DNA of 64,000 nucleotides from Spirosoma utsteinense (GCF_014282275.1 NZ_VFIA01000009.1:1-64000); one strand, 5' to 3'. Counted from the stretch's first letter, positions 1 to 9,099 are shown. Made by a program: numbers and translations. The notes: a model not told the origin generated them from the letters alone.

Positions 1-1
1 A

Positions 2-103
2 AGCCGCATTCAGGTGATTGTTGAGGGGCTGTTTGCCGAAGAAGGCAAGGTCATTTCACTGACCTGTTTCCCGTACTTAAAAAACACGACGTTATTAATT
101 TGA
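2..103 (+). CDS. C-terminal end of an unidentified protein (partial)
   Basis: An open frame enters from the left edge and ends at a TGA at 101-103, giving the last 33 residues of a protein. The fragment begins SRIQVIVEGLF and ends in a short hydrophobic tail, KNTTLLI. There is too little to assign a family, and coding is inferred only from the open frame and from the abrupt change to A+T-rich sequence after the stop. Confidence 0.35.
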   Translation, partial: SRIQVIVEGLFAEEGKVISLTCFPYLKNTTLLI

Positions 104-236
104 ATTAGTATTACACGCTTGCTTGAACCATAGAAAACTCTAAACTTGTGGACTGTGGCGTCATCAAACAACGTATGATCCAGTGTATTCGATTCAGGGA
201 AAAAGAGAAGCCCTACTAAATGGTAAGTCGGGTGAG

Positions 237-268
237 AATGACAACTCCGCTATGGTGGAGTTGTCATT
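237..268. terminator. Perfect 12-bp hairpin
   Basis: The arms AATGACAACTCC (237-248) and GGAGTTGTCATT (257-268) pair perfectly around an 8-nt loop. It lies about 130 bases after the stop of the partial gene at the left edge. There is only a short TTG rather than a long T run after it, so a role as terminator is inference. Confidence 0.5.
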
Positions 269-955
269 TGGATGAGTCAAATATATTGAAAAAATTCTAA
301 CCAAATATTTGGTTATCATAACAGTACTAGCGTTACAATCGTCGGCGGAGACATTCAAGTCCGAATTGTCAGAATCCCGCTCAACAAGAATTATATTTTT
401 ACACTTCACCAATAGCTGCCTGAGAAAAATCTCTAGTGTACTATTGCAAGTACAGGTAGCTTTTATCACAGATTATTGATATCCTTTACAAGCTATTCTA
501 CACCCTCTGTAGTTAAGTTAGCGATTTTGGCCTACCCCTAAAAGATAGACATAATCACACAGTTTGTCACTTATACAGGTTCGAAGCCGGTTGCCATAAG
601 TAGTTGTAAACGTATTTGTAGGCTTGTAAAAACATGTCCATGGTAGTCCATTTTTACCGATTTTATTGCTGGTAGAAGCCATTTATGTAGGCGATAGCTC
701 TAGGTTTGCTTGACCTTGTCGCAGCCTAGATCTAATCTGTTTTTCGGTATTTCTGGTTGTTTCAATGTTACTGAACTTGATAAACCCAGTTGTTTGAGTA
801 TTTATGTATCGATATCCGTAGCTGGAATTACTTTTCGCAACTACCGGCATGCTACAAGTTGCCTTCACCAGACTTTAATGAGTTTTCAGGACAGTAGCAC
901 TTTTTGGGTAAATTATACGAACCATCGAGGGGTTTGGGCTATGTCTAAACCTTCT

Positions 956-996
956 GGATGCTATGCTGTTATGGAAGCCGGAACAGCATAGCATCC
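956..996. promoter_or_regulatory. 15-bp hairpin abutting the start of the THI5-like gene
   Basis: GGATGCTATGCTGTT (956-970) and AACAGCATAGCATCC (982-996) form a perfect 15-bp stem with an 11-nt loop. The stem ends one base before the ATG at 998. If transcribed it would bury the ribosome-binding region, so it could be a translational control element, or a terminator of leader transcription. No T run follows. Confidence 0.5.
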
Positions 997-997
997 C

Positions 998-1954
998 ATG
1001 AGTATCCCCATACGTTTAGCGCTTGATTGGACTCCCAATACCAACCACACCGGATTTTACGTTGCCCTGGCCAAAGGCCTATATAAAAAGGCAGGTCTCG
1101 ATATTGAGATTATCCTCCCGGATAAAGACAACTACCAGCTAACACCCGCCAAACGGGTGGCATCGGGACAGGCCGATCTGGCGATCACACCCTCCGAAAG
1201 TATCATTAGCTTTCAAACGAACGGTGTACCGCTGGTGGCGGTGGCTGCCGTACTGGCTCGCGATGCCAGTGCGATTGTAACCCTGAAACAGAGTGGTATC
1301 GATCATCCCCGCCAACTGGACGGGAAGGTATATGCTTCCTACGGAGCGCGCTACGAAGACGAAATCGTTCGGCAGATGATTCAGAACGACGGTGGGCGTG
1401 GGCAGTTTGTCTCGCATCAACCCGCCCGGCTGGATATCTGGCAATCGTTATTGACGAACGAAGCCGACGCTACGTGGATATTTCTGCCCTGGGAAGGCGT
1501 AGAAGCCGATATTAAAGGGATTGAACTCAACCAGTTTCTGCTGGATGATTATGAGATTCCGTACGGCTATAGTCCTGTATTGGCTGCCCACCGCGATTGG
1601 ACCGACCAGAATGCCGATGCGTTGCGTCAATTCATGGAAGCCGCGTCGGCTGGGTTCCGGTTTGCGGTTGAGGACTCCGACGAAGCGGCCCGTTTGCTGA
1701 TCGAGACAGCGAAGCACCCAACGCTGAAGAACCGAAACTTTGTGGAACAGAGTCAGCAACTGGCGTCGGGTTATTACCTGGATGGCGAAGGTCAGTGGGG
1801 ATTCATGCACCGTAATGTATGGGCGTCGTTTGCCAACTGGCTCACGCGCAACCACCTCATTGCTGACAAGGAAGGTGAACTGGTTCAGCGGATCGACCCG
1901 GCAAACCTGTTTACGAACGAATTTCTATCGGAGGTACCCGTACTGATTCGGTAA
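998..1954 (+). CDS. NMT1/THI5-like substrate-binding family protein
   Basis: A 318-residue protein of the NMT1/THI5-like, ABC-transporter substrate-binding fold (periplasmic-binding-protein type 2). The N terminus has the family hallmark LDWTPNTNHTGFYVA at residues 9-23, followed by the typical ASGQADLAITPSE segment near 55-68. The protein starts directly with the mature domain: there is no signal peptide or lipobox, and no permease or ATPase gene lies next to it. It is therefore probably cytoplasmic, as some bacterial THI5-like proteins are, and may bind or make a pyrimidine precursor rather than serve an importer. That role is inference; the cysteine-rich motif of yeast THI5 is not present. 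It is convergent with moaA, with only 10 bases between the stops. Confidence 0.75.
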   Translation: MSIPIRLALDWTPNTNHTGFYVALAKGLYKKAGLDIEIILPDKDNYQLTPAKRVASGQADLAITPSESIISFQTNGVPLVAVAAVLARDASAIVTLKQSGIDHPRQLDGKVYASYGARYEDEIVRQMIQNDGGRGQFVSHQPARLDIWQSLLTNEADATWIFLPWEGVEADIKGIELNQFLLDDYEIPYGYSPVLAAHRDWTDQNADALRQFMEAASAGFRFAVEDSDEAARLLIETAKHPTLKNRNFVEQSQQLASGYYLDGEGQWGFMHRNVWASFANWLTRNHLIADKEGELVQRIDPANLFTNEFLSEVPVLIR

Positions 1955-1964
1955 GGCAGTACGC

Positions 1965-2945
1965 TTACCCGCCAATAGTAGCCATCGATTCGATGATGGT
2001 ATCGCGCTTTTGTTCTGCTTCGAATCCGGTAGCGGGTCGGTGGGCAAAAGCGCGCAAGAAAGCCGCTGTCAGCTCATCATCACTGTCGCCCCGGCGGAGC
2101 AACGCCCGTACGTCGAGTACACCATCATCATAGAGGCAGGTTTTCAGCGTCCCCTGGGCTGTCAGCCGAATGCGGTTGCAGGTGCCGCAGAACGTCCGGC
2201 TGAAAGCGGCAATGATACCAATAGTGCCCTGATGGCCGGGGACCTGGTAATTCGCCGAAGTCGAGAACGGGGGATCGGGGAGTTTTTGAAGGTCAGGGTA
2301 GTGCGCCCGTAGTTCATCGACAATACGCCGGTGGGTCCAGTGCAGCACCGGGTAATGACTGCCTTCGCCATTGAACGGCATCTCTTCGATAAACCGGACA
2401 TCGACCGGCCGCGTCCGGGCCAGATCGGCCAGGGGGACCAGATCCTGGGTATTCTGCCCATCCATCACCACCGCGTTGATCTTCGTCTGGATACCAGCCT
2501 CCAGCAGCGCATCGAGCGTATGAAGAACAGCGGGAAGTTCATCGCGCCGGGTGATCTTGTGGAACCGCTCCCGATCGAGCGTGTCGAGGCTCAAATTAAC
2601 AGCTTTGACGCCTAACTGGGCCAGCGCCGTTACGTGGGGTGCCGTCAGCACCCCGTTTGTTGTCATGGATATATCGGTCAGGCCATCCACGGTAGCCAGC
2701 CGGTGCATAAAGTCCATCAGGCCGGCCCGCACAAACGGTTCGCCACCGGTAATTCTGACTTTCGAAACCCCCAGCCTGGCCAGCACCCGCACAAGCCGCT
2801 CCATTTCTTCATAGGTCAGCAACTGCTGTTTGGGCAGGTACTTGATACCTTCCTCGGGCATGCAGTAAAAGCACCGCAGGTTGCAACGATCCGTTACGGC
2901 CAGGCGCAGATAAGTGATGGGGCGGTTGTGGTTGTCGAAAATCAT
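1965..2945 (-). CDS. moaA: GTP 3',8-cyclase MoaA
   Basis: A radical-SAM enzyme catalysing the first step of molybdenum cofactor synthesis, GTP to 3',8-cyclo-7,8-dihydro-GTP. The length of 326 residues is typical. The N-terminal cluster ligands C21, C25 and C28 lie in CNLRCFYC. A GGEP motif (67-70) follows, and the C-terminal second-cluster ligands are C253, C256 and C270 in FCGTCNRIRL and LKTC. The extreme C terminus ends in Gly-Gly (MATIGG), the conserved tail needed for activity in MoaA. No other moa gene is in the window, so it is unlinked from the rest of the pathway here. The start ATG at 2945 is supported by a TAGATTTG -7 box just upstream (2963-2970, minus strand). Confidence 0.95.
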   Translation of the reverse strand: MIFDNHNRPITYLRLAVTDRCNLRCFYCMPEEGIKYLPKQQLLTYEEMERLVRVLARLGVSKVRITGGEPFVRAGLMDFMHRLATVDGLTDISMTTNGVLTAPHVTALAQLGVKAVNLSLDTLDRERFHKITRRDELPAVLHTLDALLEAGIQTKINAVVMDGQNTQDLVPLADLARTRPVDVRFIEEMPFNGEGSHYPVLHWTHRRIVDELRAHYPDLQKLPDPPFSTSANYQVPGHQGTIGIIAAFSRTFCGTCNRIRLTAQGTLKTCLYDDGVLDVRALLRRGDSDDELTAAFLRAFAHRPATGFEAEQKRDTIIESMATIGG

Positions 2946-2962
2946 AGGCTATCCACCTAACA

Positions 2963-2970
2963 CAAATCTA
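2963..2970 (-). promoter_or_regulatory. Candidate -7 box for moaA
   Basis: On the minus strand the sequence reads TAGATTTG, matching the Bacteroidota -7 consensus TAnnTTTG. It lies 18 bases ahead of the moaA start codon, implying a very short leader. I saw no matching TTTG at the expected -33 distance. Confidence 0.4.
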
Positions 2971-3108
2971 CGAAATTTGATTGCACCACTTTTGGGAAGA
3001 CCGGGTCCAGATGATCGGTTTCGGCCTTGTACTGGAAAATATAGCCCACAAAACTACTTAACAGATGGGTTTGTGAAAAAAGATGACCGCAACAAGCAAT
3101 AAGTACTG

Positions 3109-3136
3109 TTTGTTTGACAGTTTAGTATTATTTTTG
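3109..3136 (+). promoter_or_regulatory. Candidate promoter for the gene at 3158
   Basis: TATTTTTG at 3129-3136 fits the Bacteroidota -7 consensus TAnnTTTG. TTTG motifs occur at 3109-3112 and 3113-3116. The gap of 12-16 bases is somewhat shorter than usual, so the -33 assignment is weak. Confidence 0.4.
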
Positions 3137-3157
3137 AGATAAGTTTACTTTATCTAC

Positions 3158-3718
3158 GTGAAGAAAGTAGTTTCTATCGGTCTTTCGCTGCTGTTGCTCT
3201 ACCACACGCTGGCCTACGTGCTGGTGTGCATTGGTGCGTGGTGGCAGGCGGAACATGACCTGTCGAAGAAACTGCTGGTCTACCGATCGGTAGATAGTAT
3301 CGTTGAGTTTCAGATCCCGATGAGTAACCGGCCCGAAGCGGTCGAAATAAGTCGTACAACAGCCGATGGATTTACGTACAACGGACACTACTACGACGTT
3401 GTTAGTCTGGAAATCCAGGGCGACATTCTTCACATTGCCGCGCTGGAGTCTGAAAGTCGCTCATTCTGGCAGAGCGATCTGCTGTCGTTTCTGAACGATC
3501 ATATTGCCGGTGCCACCGATTCGCACCGCAAAACCAGTCAATTCCTGAAATTTCTGCTTAAAGAATACTCCCCCAATTCGGGCGATGTCTTCCGTTTCCT
3601 CTCCGCCTGCTGGCGCGACGCCATCCGTATCCCCGACCTTTCGTTCGTGATACCGGCTCGCTCGCTGCCTGTTCATTCGCCCCCGCCCGATGTGTGTGAT
3701 GGTTTCCTGATGGCGTAA
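3158..3718 (+). CDS. Hypothetical protein with one N-terminal membrane segment
   Basis: A 186-residue protein that I do not recognise. It starts at a GTG; the first residues MKKVVSIGLSLLLLYHTLAY look like an N-terminal membrane anchor or an uncleaved signal peptide, and no downstream Met would preserve this segment. Residues 35-120 are hydrophilic with alternating hydrophobic positions (VVSLEIQGDILHIAAL), suggesting a small beta domain outside the membrane. The C terminus is proline-rich (SLPVHSPPPD) and contains a Cys near the end. It precedes the outer-membrane barrel gene at 3957 by about 240 bases, on the same strand. Proteins of this look sit next to metal or envelope transport genes in Bacteroidota, but no function can be given. 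Confidence 0.6.
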   Translation: MKKVVSIGLSLLLLYHTLAYVLVCIGAWWQAEHDLSKKLLVYRSVDSIVEFQIPMSNRPEAVEISRTTADGFTYNGHYYDVVSLEIQGDILHIAALESESRSFWQSDLLSFLNDHIAGATDSHRKTSQFLKFLLKEYSPNSGDVFRFLSACWRDAIRIPDLSFVIPARSLPVHSPPPDVCDGFLMA

Positions 3719-3956
3719 AGGTTTCTTTGTGCGTTACTGTGTCCGATAGTCTGCTAGTGTGCAGGCTCAGTCGATCCTATAGGCCTGCGGTATTTAACGA
3801 CACGTACAGACCTGTGAAACGACATTGGCAGACGCGCCCATCGACCCCAAAAGCGCCAGGTAATCTGTTCGCCGTAACTACCCCGCGACCTGTATCATAC
3901 AGGCTCCCGACGCAGGCGGCCGAACCATCTTATCTCACAGTTTACATCGACTTTCC

Positions 3957-5081
3957 ATGAAAACGATTTATACAATCGCGCTGGCTGTTGGCTATGCGCT
4001 GGTTTTTAATACCCCTTCAGTACAGGCGCAGGGCTGCGTAGCGGTACGACATATGAGCTGTTCTGCCCCCGCTGGCACCAATTCGGCCGATTTCTTCAAA
4101 CAACGGACCGGCCACTGGCAGGTCTCGGCTGGCTATCGGTTCTTCCGTTCCTATAAGCACTTCGTGGGTGATGTGGAGCAGAAACAACGGGTGGAGCAGG
4201 GAACGCAGGTCATCAACGTATCGCACGCGCTCGACCTGGGTATCACCTACATGCCTTCGCTGCGCTGGTCGGTATCGGCCAATCTGCCTGTTCAGGCAAA
4301 TGACCGCTCATCGCTCTATGAACATTACGGCAATGCCGCTGCCCAGAATCCCGACCAGAAACGGTTCGATACCCAATCGGGCGGTATTGGTGATCTGCGG
4401 ATTTCGGGTAGCTACTGGATCGTTAACCCAGCCAGCCTGCCCAAAGCCAACCTCTCGGTGGGGCTGGGTATAAAACTGCCAACCGGCAATTACCGCGCTA
4501 CCGACGATTTCCACAAGCTGACCAAAGAAGGCCAGGATTATACGGTCAATCTGCCCGTGGATCAGTCGATACAGTTGGGCGATGGCGGGGTTGGAGCCAG
4601 CGTTGAGTTGCAGGGGTATGTCCAGTTGACCAAAACCCTGACTGCTTACGCCAATGGGTTTTACCTGTTCAATCCGCGCGAAACCAACGGCGTGCTGCGG
4701 AACCCCAATGCCACGACCATCGATCTGGTAGCGGGCCGGTTCTCGGTGGCCGACCAGTTTGCGGCCCGATTGGGACTGAGCCAGTCCATTCCTGGCGTAC
4801 CGGGTCTGGCCGTTATGTTGGGTGGTCGCGTTGAAGGCGTTCCCGCCATCGATGCCTTCGGCGGTAGCAAAGGCTTCCGTCGGCCGGGTTATATCGTATC
4901 GGTAGAGCCGGGCCTGGCCTACATGCGCCACAAAACATCGGCTGCGCTGACCGTGCCCATCGCTGTCTATCGGAACCGCATCACCAGTTACGCCGATCGG
5001 CTCGATCCGCTGGGGCTGAAGCATGGCGATGCCGCCTTTGCCGATTACCTCATCTCGTTCAACGTATCCCGCTGGTTTTAA
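3957..5081 (+). CDS. Outer-membrane beta-barrel protein (transporter-like)
   Basis: A 374-residue secreted protein. Residues 1-25 form a signal peptide ending in VQAQ. The mature part has repeated alternating strands with aromatic girdle residues (for example SVSANLPVQ, LSVGLGIKLPTGNY, ASVELQGYVQL) and ends in Trp-Phe (SFNVSRWF), the usual C-terminal aromatic residue recognised by the barrel assembly machinery. The GIGDLRISG and LPTGNY elements resemble the Phenol_MetA_deg / transporter-type barrel family. Two or more Cys lie just after the signal peptide (CVAVRHMSC). It is followed by a strong terminator-like hairpin (5093-5175), so it is probably transcribed apart from the next gene. The substrate is unknown. 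Confidence 0.7.
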   Translation: MKTIYTIALAVGYALVFNTPSVQAQGCVAVRHMSCSAPAGTNSADFFKQRTGHWQVSAGYRFFRSYKHFVGDVEQKQRVEQGTQVINVSHALDLGITYMPSLRWSVSANLPVQANDRSSLYEHYGNAAAQNPDQKRFDTQSGGIGDLRISGSYWIVNPASLPKANLSVGLGIKLPTGNYRATDDFHKLTKEGQDYTVNLPVDQSIQLGDGGVGASVELQGYVQLTKTLTAYANGFYLFNPRETNGVLRNPNATTIDLVAGRFSVADQFAARLGLSQSIPGVPGLAVMLGGRVEGVPAIDAFGGSKGFRRPGYIVSVEPGLAYMRHKTSAALTVPIAVYRNRITSYADRLDPLGLKHGDAAFADYLISFNVSRWF

Positions 5082-5092
5082 TTGAAAAAGGG

Positions 5093-5175
5093 TTTTCGAC
5101 AGGATTACAGAGGATTTCAAATGCTCCTCAGCAGTAATTCCTTTTAATCCTGTAATCCTGTCGAAAAGCTTTTTT
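5093..5175. terminator. 18-bp hairpin terminator with T run
   Basis: TTTTCGACAGGATTACAG (5093-5110) pairs perfectly with CTGTAATCCTGTCGAAAA (5150-5167), followed by GCTTTTTTTC on the plus strand. It sits 12 bases after the stop at 5081 and before the gene at 5186. The long loop (about 39 nt) can pair further through AGGATT and AATCCT. Confidence 0.75.
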
Positions 5176-5185
5176 TCTGACTTTT

Positions 5186-6079
5186 ATGAAAAAGCAACTT
5201 CTATATAGTCTTTGCCTGTTGATGCTGGTGGCCGTTCCGGCGCTGGCCCAGATGCCCCACGATGCTATTTACATGCCAAAGAAAACGATTTGTATCGCCG
5301 GTATGTATGGGCAGAGTTCCTGGTCGCAGTACTGGGAAGGAACGCTCAAACGCGAGAACTTTAATATCGGCACACACACCACCCGGAGCCTGTCGGTGAT
5401 GCCCGCCATTGGTATCAGCAATCGGGTCAATGTCATCCTGAACCTGCCTTATGTCTGGACGAGTACCAGCGCCGGTAATCTGATGGGTCAGGAAGGGTTT
5501 CAGGATGCTTCGGCCTGGCTGAAGATCAAAGCGCTGCAATACGGCGGTTTTTCGGTCAACGCCATCGTGGGCGGGTCGGTCCCCGTGAGTAAGTACGTCC
5601 CGGATTTTCTGCCTATGTCCATTGGCTTACAGGCCCGTACGGCTACGGGACGGCTCCTGCTGAACTACACCCATCCGTCAACCGGTCTCTATGCAACGGC
5701 CCACGGTTCATATACCTGGCGTAGTACGATTCGTATCGACCGCGATGCGTATCAGGCCAACGAGCGGGTGTATAATACCCACGAGGTGAGCGTCCCGAAT
5801 ATGTACGATGCCGCTGTACGGTTCGGTATGCTTCGCCGGACCTGGCAAACCGAAGTGTTTGCGGAGCGGATGGCCGCGTTGAGTGGCGACGATATCCGCC
5901 GGAACGACATGCCCTTTCCAACCAACAATATGCAGGCTACGCAGGTGGGCTGGTACGGTAAAGTTCAGCCCCGCAACATCGGCCTGAACGCCCGGGTCGC
6001 CTACGTTACCAGTGGCCGCAACGCCGGTCAGAGCACCAGCTATACGGTAGGTGTTTTATTCCAGTTAAATGTCAAGTAA
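5186..6079 (+). CDS. Outer-membrane beta-barrel protein, module copy 1
   Basis: A 297-residue secreted barrel-type protein. The signal peptide is MKKQLLYSLCLLMLVAVPALAQ (about residues 1-22, written here only in part: LLMLVAVPALAQ). The mature chain is a series of amphipathic strands, with QEGFQDASAWLKIKAL near residue 100 and a GVLFQLNVK end. It is a paralogue of the protein at 9132-10034: both share the QEGFQD element, the following strand pattern, and the late MPFPTN / IPFPTN motif. It lies 8 bases upstream of the PAP2-type gene at 6088, so the two are surely co-transcribed. The same pairing occurs again at 9132/10093. The substrate is unknown; a function coupled to the PAP2 enzyme is inferred from the repeated pairing. 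Confidence 0.7.
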   Translation: MKKQLLYSLCLLMLVAVPALAQMPHDAIYMPKKTICIAGMYGQSSWSQYWEGTLKRENFNIGTHTTRSLSVMPAIGISNRVNVILNLPYVWTSTSAGNLMGQEGFQDASAWLKIKALQYGGFSVNAIVGGSVPVSKYVPDFLPMSIGLQARTATGRLLLNYTHPSTGLYATAHGSYTWRSTIRIDRDAYQANERVYNTHEVSVPNMYDAAVRFGMLRRTWQTEVFAERMAALSGDDIRRNDMPFPTNNMQATQVGWYGKVQPRNIGLNARVAYVTSGRNAGQSTSYTVGVLFQLNVK

Positions 6080-6087
6080 GACTTCCC

Positions 6088-7638
6088 ATGAAACCTACAT
6101 ATCGTACGCTTGTCGTAATCAGCCTCGCCCTCGGACTTGTTTCGACCGGGCTGATTTCCTGCGACAAAACCATTGAAGAACCACAGCGCGTCGGGTATGC
6201 TCCTGCTGACGTGGATGCCAGCGCTGGTACCTGGAAAACCTATATTCTTACCAGCCCGGCCAGTGTAACGGTGGCGTCGCCCTCGGCAACATCGTCGGCC
6301 GACTATCAGGCCGAACTAACTGAACTGCGATCGAAGTCAACCAGTCTGACACCGGAGCAGCAGGAAGCCGTAGTGTACTGGGGGGCTGGAGCCGTATACC
6401 GCTGGAACGAGATAGCCCGTGAACTGGCTGCCCGCTACAACGTGCCGCCTGCGTCCAATGCCGACGGGAAATATCCCATCCCGGATGCCGCCAATCCGCT
6501 GGCCGACCCCAAATTTCCCTTTGCCAATCCACCGTATACCGCCCGCGCGCTGGCCTACATGAGCGTGGCACAGTATGATGCGCTGGTGGCTGCCTGGAAC
6601 TATAAATATGCGTTCAAACGGCTGGCTCCTTCAAAGGTTGACGCCACCATACGCGTGGCCCTGCCAGTATCGGCTCTGCCAGCCTATCCGTCGGAAGATG
6701 CCGTTGTGGCGGCTGCGTCGGCAGTTGTGCTGAAGGCGATGTTTCCCGGTGAAGTTGCGTTTATCGATGCTAAAGTGGCCGAACACCGCAATAGCCGCCA
6801 GTGGGCGGGCATGAACGTGACGAGCGATCTGACGGCCGGTGCTGACCTTGGTATGCAGGTAGGAGCCAAGGTGATGGCGCGTGCCAGAGCCGATGGCATG
6901 AGTACGTCAAACAACCAGACCCTCACGGCCGGTATGATCGAAGCGGCCAAAAGCCGGGGGCAGGCCGATATCTGGCTAAGCCAGGAGTCGCCCGCTCGCC
7001 CGCCCATGTTGCCGAATTACGGCGCTGTGTCGACCTGGAACTTCGACCGGGCTACGCTGGTGAAGCTACGTCCGGGTCCGGCTCCCCAGCCCGGCACCGA
7101 ACAGTTTATTAAGGAGCTTGACGAGCTGAAGGCCATTCAGAAGAACCAGACGCGGGAGCAGGCGCGCATCGCCAATTACTGGGCCGACGGCGCTGGTAGC
7201 TACACCCCCCCCGGCCACTGGCACCGCACGGCTGCCGATGCCGCCCACGAAGCCAAATTCAGCGAAGTGCGCATGGCCCGAACGCTGGCCCTGGTAGGTA
7301 CCACCCTCCAGGATGCGAGCGTGTGCTGCTGGGAAACCAAGTTTTACTACTATACTCCCCGCCCACAGCAGTTTGGCCTGAAAACATCGGTTGGCGTGCC
7401 CAATTTCCCGAGCTACGCATCAGGCCACTCAACGTTCTCGGCAGCTGCGGCCATAGTGCTGGGCACTGTATTTCCCAACCGGGCCGACGAGTTCTGGGCA
7501 AAGGCCGTAGAAGCGTCGGATTCGCGGATGTATGGCCTGATTCACTTCCGCTCTGACTGTAGCGTGGGCCTTGAGTGCGGCAAAAAAATCGGCAGCTACG
7601 CCGTATTACGCGGCAAAGCCGACGGGTCGGGGCTGTAA
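6088..7638 (+). CDS. PAP2 / vanadium haloperoxidase-like lipoprotein, intact motifs
   Basis: A 516-residue predicted lipoprotein: residues 1-25 end in a lipobox LISC, so it is probably anchored on the outer side of a membrane. The C-terminal half carries the full phosphatase signature of the PAP2/vanadium haloperoxidase superfamily: K-x6-RP in KFYYYTPRP, PSYASGHSTF with S445, G446 and H447, and SR-x5-H-x3-D in SRMYGLIHFRSD. All vanadate/phosphate-binding residues are therefore present. Members of this family act either as phosphatases on lipid-linked or soluble phosphates or as haloperoxidases; sequence alone does not decide. It follows the barrel gene at 5186 by 8 bases. Compare the paralogue at 10093-11601, in which several of these residues are changed. 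Confidence 0.8.
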   Translation: MKPTYRTLVVISLALGLVSTGLISCDKTIEEPQRVGYAPADVDASAGTWKTYILTSPASVTVASPSATSSADYQAELTELRSKSTSLTPEQQEAVVYWGAGAVYRWNEIARELAARYNVPPASNADGKYPIPDAANPLADPKFPFANPPYTARALAYMSVAQYDALVAAWNYKYAFKRLAPSKVDATIRVALPVSALPAYPSEDAVVAAASAVVLKAMFPGEVAFIDAKVAEHRNSRQWAGMNVTSDLTAGADLGMQVGAKVMARARADGMSTSNNQTLTAGMIEAAKSRGQADIWLSQESPARPPMLPNYGAVSTWNFDRATLVKLRPGPAPQPGTEQFIKELDELKAIQKNQTREQARIANYWADGAGSYTPPGHWHRTAADAAHEAKFSEVRMARTLALVGTTLQDASVCCWETKFYYYTPRPQQFGLKTSVGVPNFPSYASGHSTFSAAAAIVLGTVFPNRADEFWAKAVEASDSRMYGLIHFRSDCSVGLECGKKIGSYAVLRGKADGSGL

Positions 7639-7844
7639 GAGGTCCGCCTGAACCGCTGCCTGTGTTCCTGTTCGTCTGTTGGATACAGGCAGCGGTACGT
7701 TATACGACTGTGCTGTCGGCACATAGCCCGGTCAGCATTCGGCATCGGGGTTTGATGGGCTGTTTATGGGAACAAATGAACGGCCTGACCTGGGCCACTG
7801 AAACTGATGCCGGGTATTTCTCCCGGCCAATCCAATCCGATCGT

Positions 7845-9050
7845 ATGATACCTCGTATCTGGAAACCCGTCTGCCTCCTGCTGGTGCTGATGCTTTTGGA
7901 GGTCGCCCGTGTCTATTTCATCATGCCGTTCCCCGGTAGCCAGCTCGATGATACGGCTAATTTAAGCCGGGTACAGCTTGCTTACTGGCTACACCAGTAT
8001 GCTCCCTGGGTCAGGCTGGTCGGTATACTGGCCCTTATTATGCTGGTTGCGCCGGTGCTGGCGCGCCCGGCCCGGCCCTGGCATCGGGGGCTCGTACTGG
8101 TTGGCGTACTGCTGTATGCAGCGGTACTGTATATGGTCAATGAGCAGATGATGGCTGATCGCATGTTCCAACAGCCCAGAACCAAGCGCCTGGTATCGCT
8201 GTCGCAGAACAGGATACCAATGAATAAACTTGTGCTCGGCCTGATTGAAAACGGCGACGCCCGTGCCTACCCGTTGCAACTGATCGGCTATCACCATCAG
8301 GTACGCGACACTATTGGCGGAAAACCCGTTATGATCACGTACTGCACCGTTTGCCGCACAGGCCGGGTGTTCGATCCGGTCGTGGCCGGAAAACCTGAAA
8401 CGTTCCGGCTGGTGGGCATGGATCATTTCAATGCTATGTTCGAAGATGAACGCACCGGATCGTGGTGGCGGCAGGCAACGGGAGAAGCCATACTGGGGCC
8501 GCAAAAAGGGCAGATACTCACCGAACTGCCAGCCCGGCAGATGACGCTGGCAGCGTGGTCGGGCGAACACCCCACGACGCTGGTCATGCAGCCAGACCCC
8601 GCCTTCAAGGAAGAAACGGATAGCCTGGCCACCTATGACCTGGGTCTGAAGCGTGGCAAACTGACCGGTCGGGATGTGGCGTCGTGGCATGACAAATCAT
8701 GGGTGGTCGGGGTGCTGGCCGGTGGTGACGCCACCGCCTTCGACTGGAATGATCTGGCAAAAAAGCGACTCATCCAGCATACGGTAGGCGGCCAGCCCGT
8801 TGTACTGATGATGGCACCCGACAGCCTGAGCTTCGGCGCGTTCAGCCGGCAGTTGGGTGGGCAGACGCTCACCTTTTCTCAAGGCTCAAATGGCTGGTTT
8901 TCGGATGTAAAAACGGGTTCCGTCTGGAATGCTCAGGGGCGCGCCCTGTCGGGGCCATTGGCCGGACAGCAACTGTCACCGGTACGCGCTTACCAGGAAT
9001 TCTGGCATTCGTGGCGGTCTTTTCATCCGGCAACGAGGCAGCTGCGCTAG
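7845..9050 (+). CDS. DUF3179-family protein with N-terminal membrane segments
   Basis: A 401-residue protein beginning MIPRIWKP; the ATG at 7845 is preferred because it directly precedes the first membrane helix (VCLLLVLMLLEVARVYF), although the frame is open further upstream. Three hydrophobic segments lie in the first 115 residues. The rest matches the DUF3179 family, with the signature ITYCTVCRTGRVFDP containing a CxxC pair, then GMDHFNAMFEDERTGSWWRQ and LTELPARQMTLAAW. The biochemical role of DUF3179 is not established; the CxxC suggests metal or redox chemistry. It lies between the two barrel/PAP2 modules on the same strand, with gaps of about 200 and 80 bases. Confidence 0.75.
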   Translation: MIPRIWKPVCLLLVLMLLEVARVYFIMPFPGSQLDDTANLSRVQLAYWLHQYAPWVRLVGILALIMLVAPVLARPARPWHRGLVLVGVLLYAAVLYMVNEQMMADRMFQQPRTKRLVSLSQNRIPMNKLVLGLIENGDARAYPLQLIGYHHQVRDTIGGKPVMITYCTVCRTGRVFDPVVAGKPETFRLVGMDHFNAMFEDERTGSWWRQATGEAILGPQKGQILTELPARQMTLAAWSGEHPTTLVMQPDPAFKEETDSLATYDLGLKRGKLTGRDVASWHDKSWVVGVLAGGDATAFDWNDLAKKRLIQHTVGGQPVVLMMAPDSLSFGAFSRQLGGQTLTFSQGSNGWFSDVKTGSVWNAQGRALSGPLAGQQLSPVRAYQEFWHSWRSFHPATRQLR

Positions 9051-9091
9051 CCAGGCCATTGGCGCAGAATATCGAAGTGGGCAATAGTCTA

Positions 9092-9099
9092 TACGTTTG
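9092..9099 (+). promoter_or_regulatory. Candidate -7 box for the second barrel/PAP2 module
   Basis: TACGTTTG fits the TAnnTTTG -7 consensus of Bacteroidota and lies 33 bases ahead of the ATG at 9132. No clear TTTG is seen at the -33 distance. Confidence 0.4.

Larger units (their letters stand above)
104..997. other. A+T-rich gene-poor stretch
   Basis: About 0.9 kb without a convincing gene. It is visibly richer in A+T than its surroundings. Short open frames here (for example 194-469 minus and 710-991 plus) resemble no family I know and lack a clear start context. It holds a perfect hairpin at 237-268 and another at 956-996, listed separately. I looked for a TPP riboswitch ahead of the THI5-like gene and saw none of its conserved boxes. 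Confidence 0.5.

Noticed and set aside
700-997. TPP riboswitch ahead of the THI5-like gene
   Set aside because: The conserved CUGAGA and ACCUGAUCUGG-type boxes are not found; only a simple 15-bp hairpin is present.
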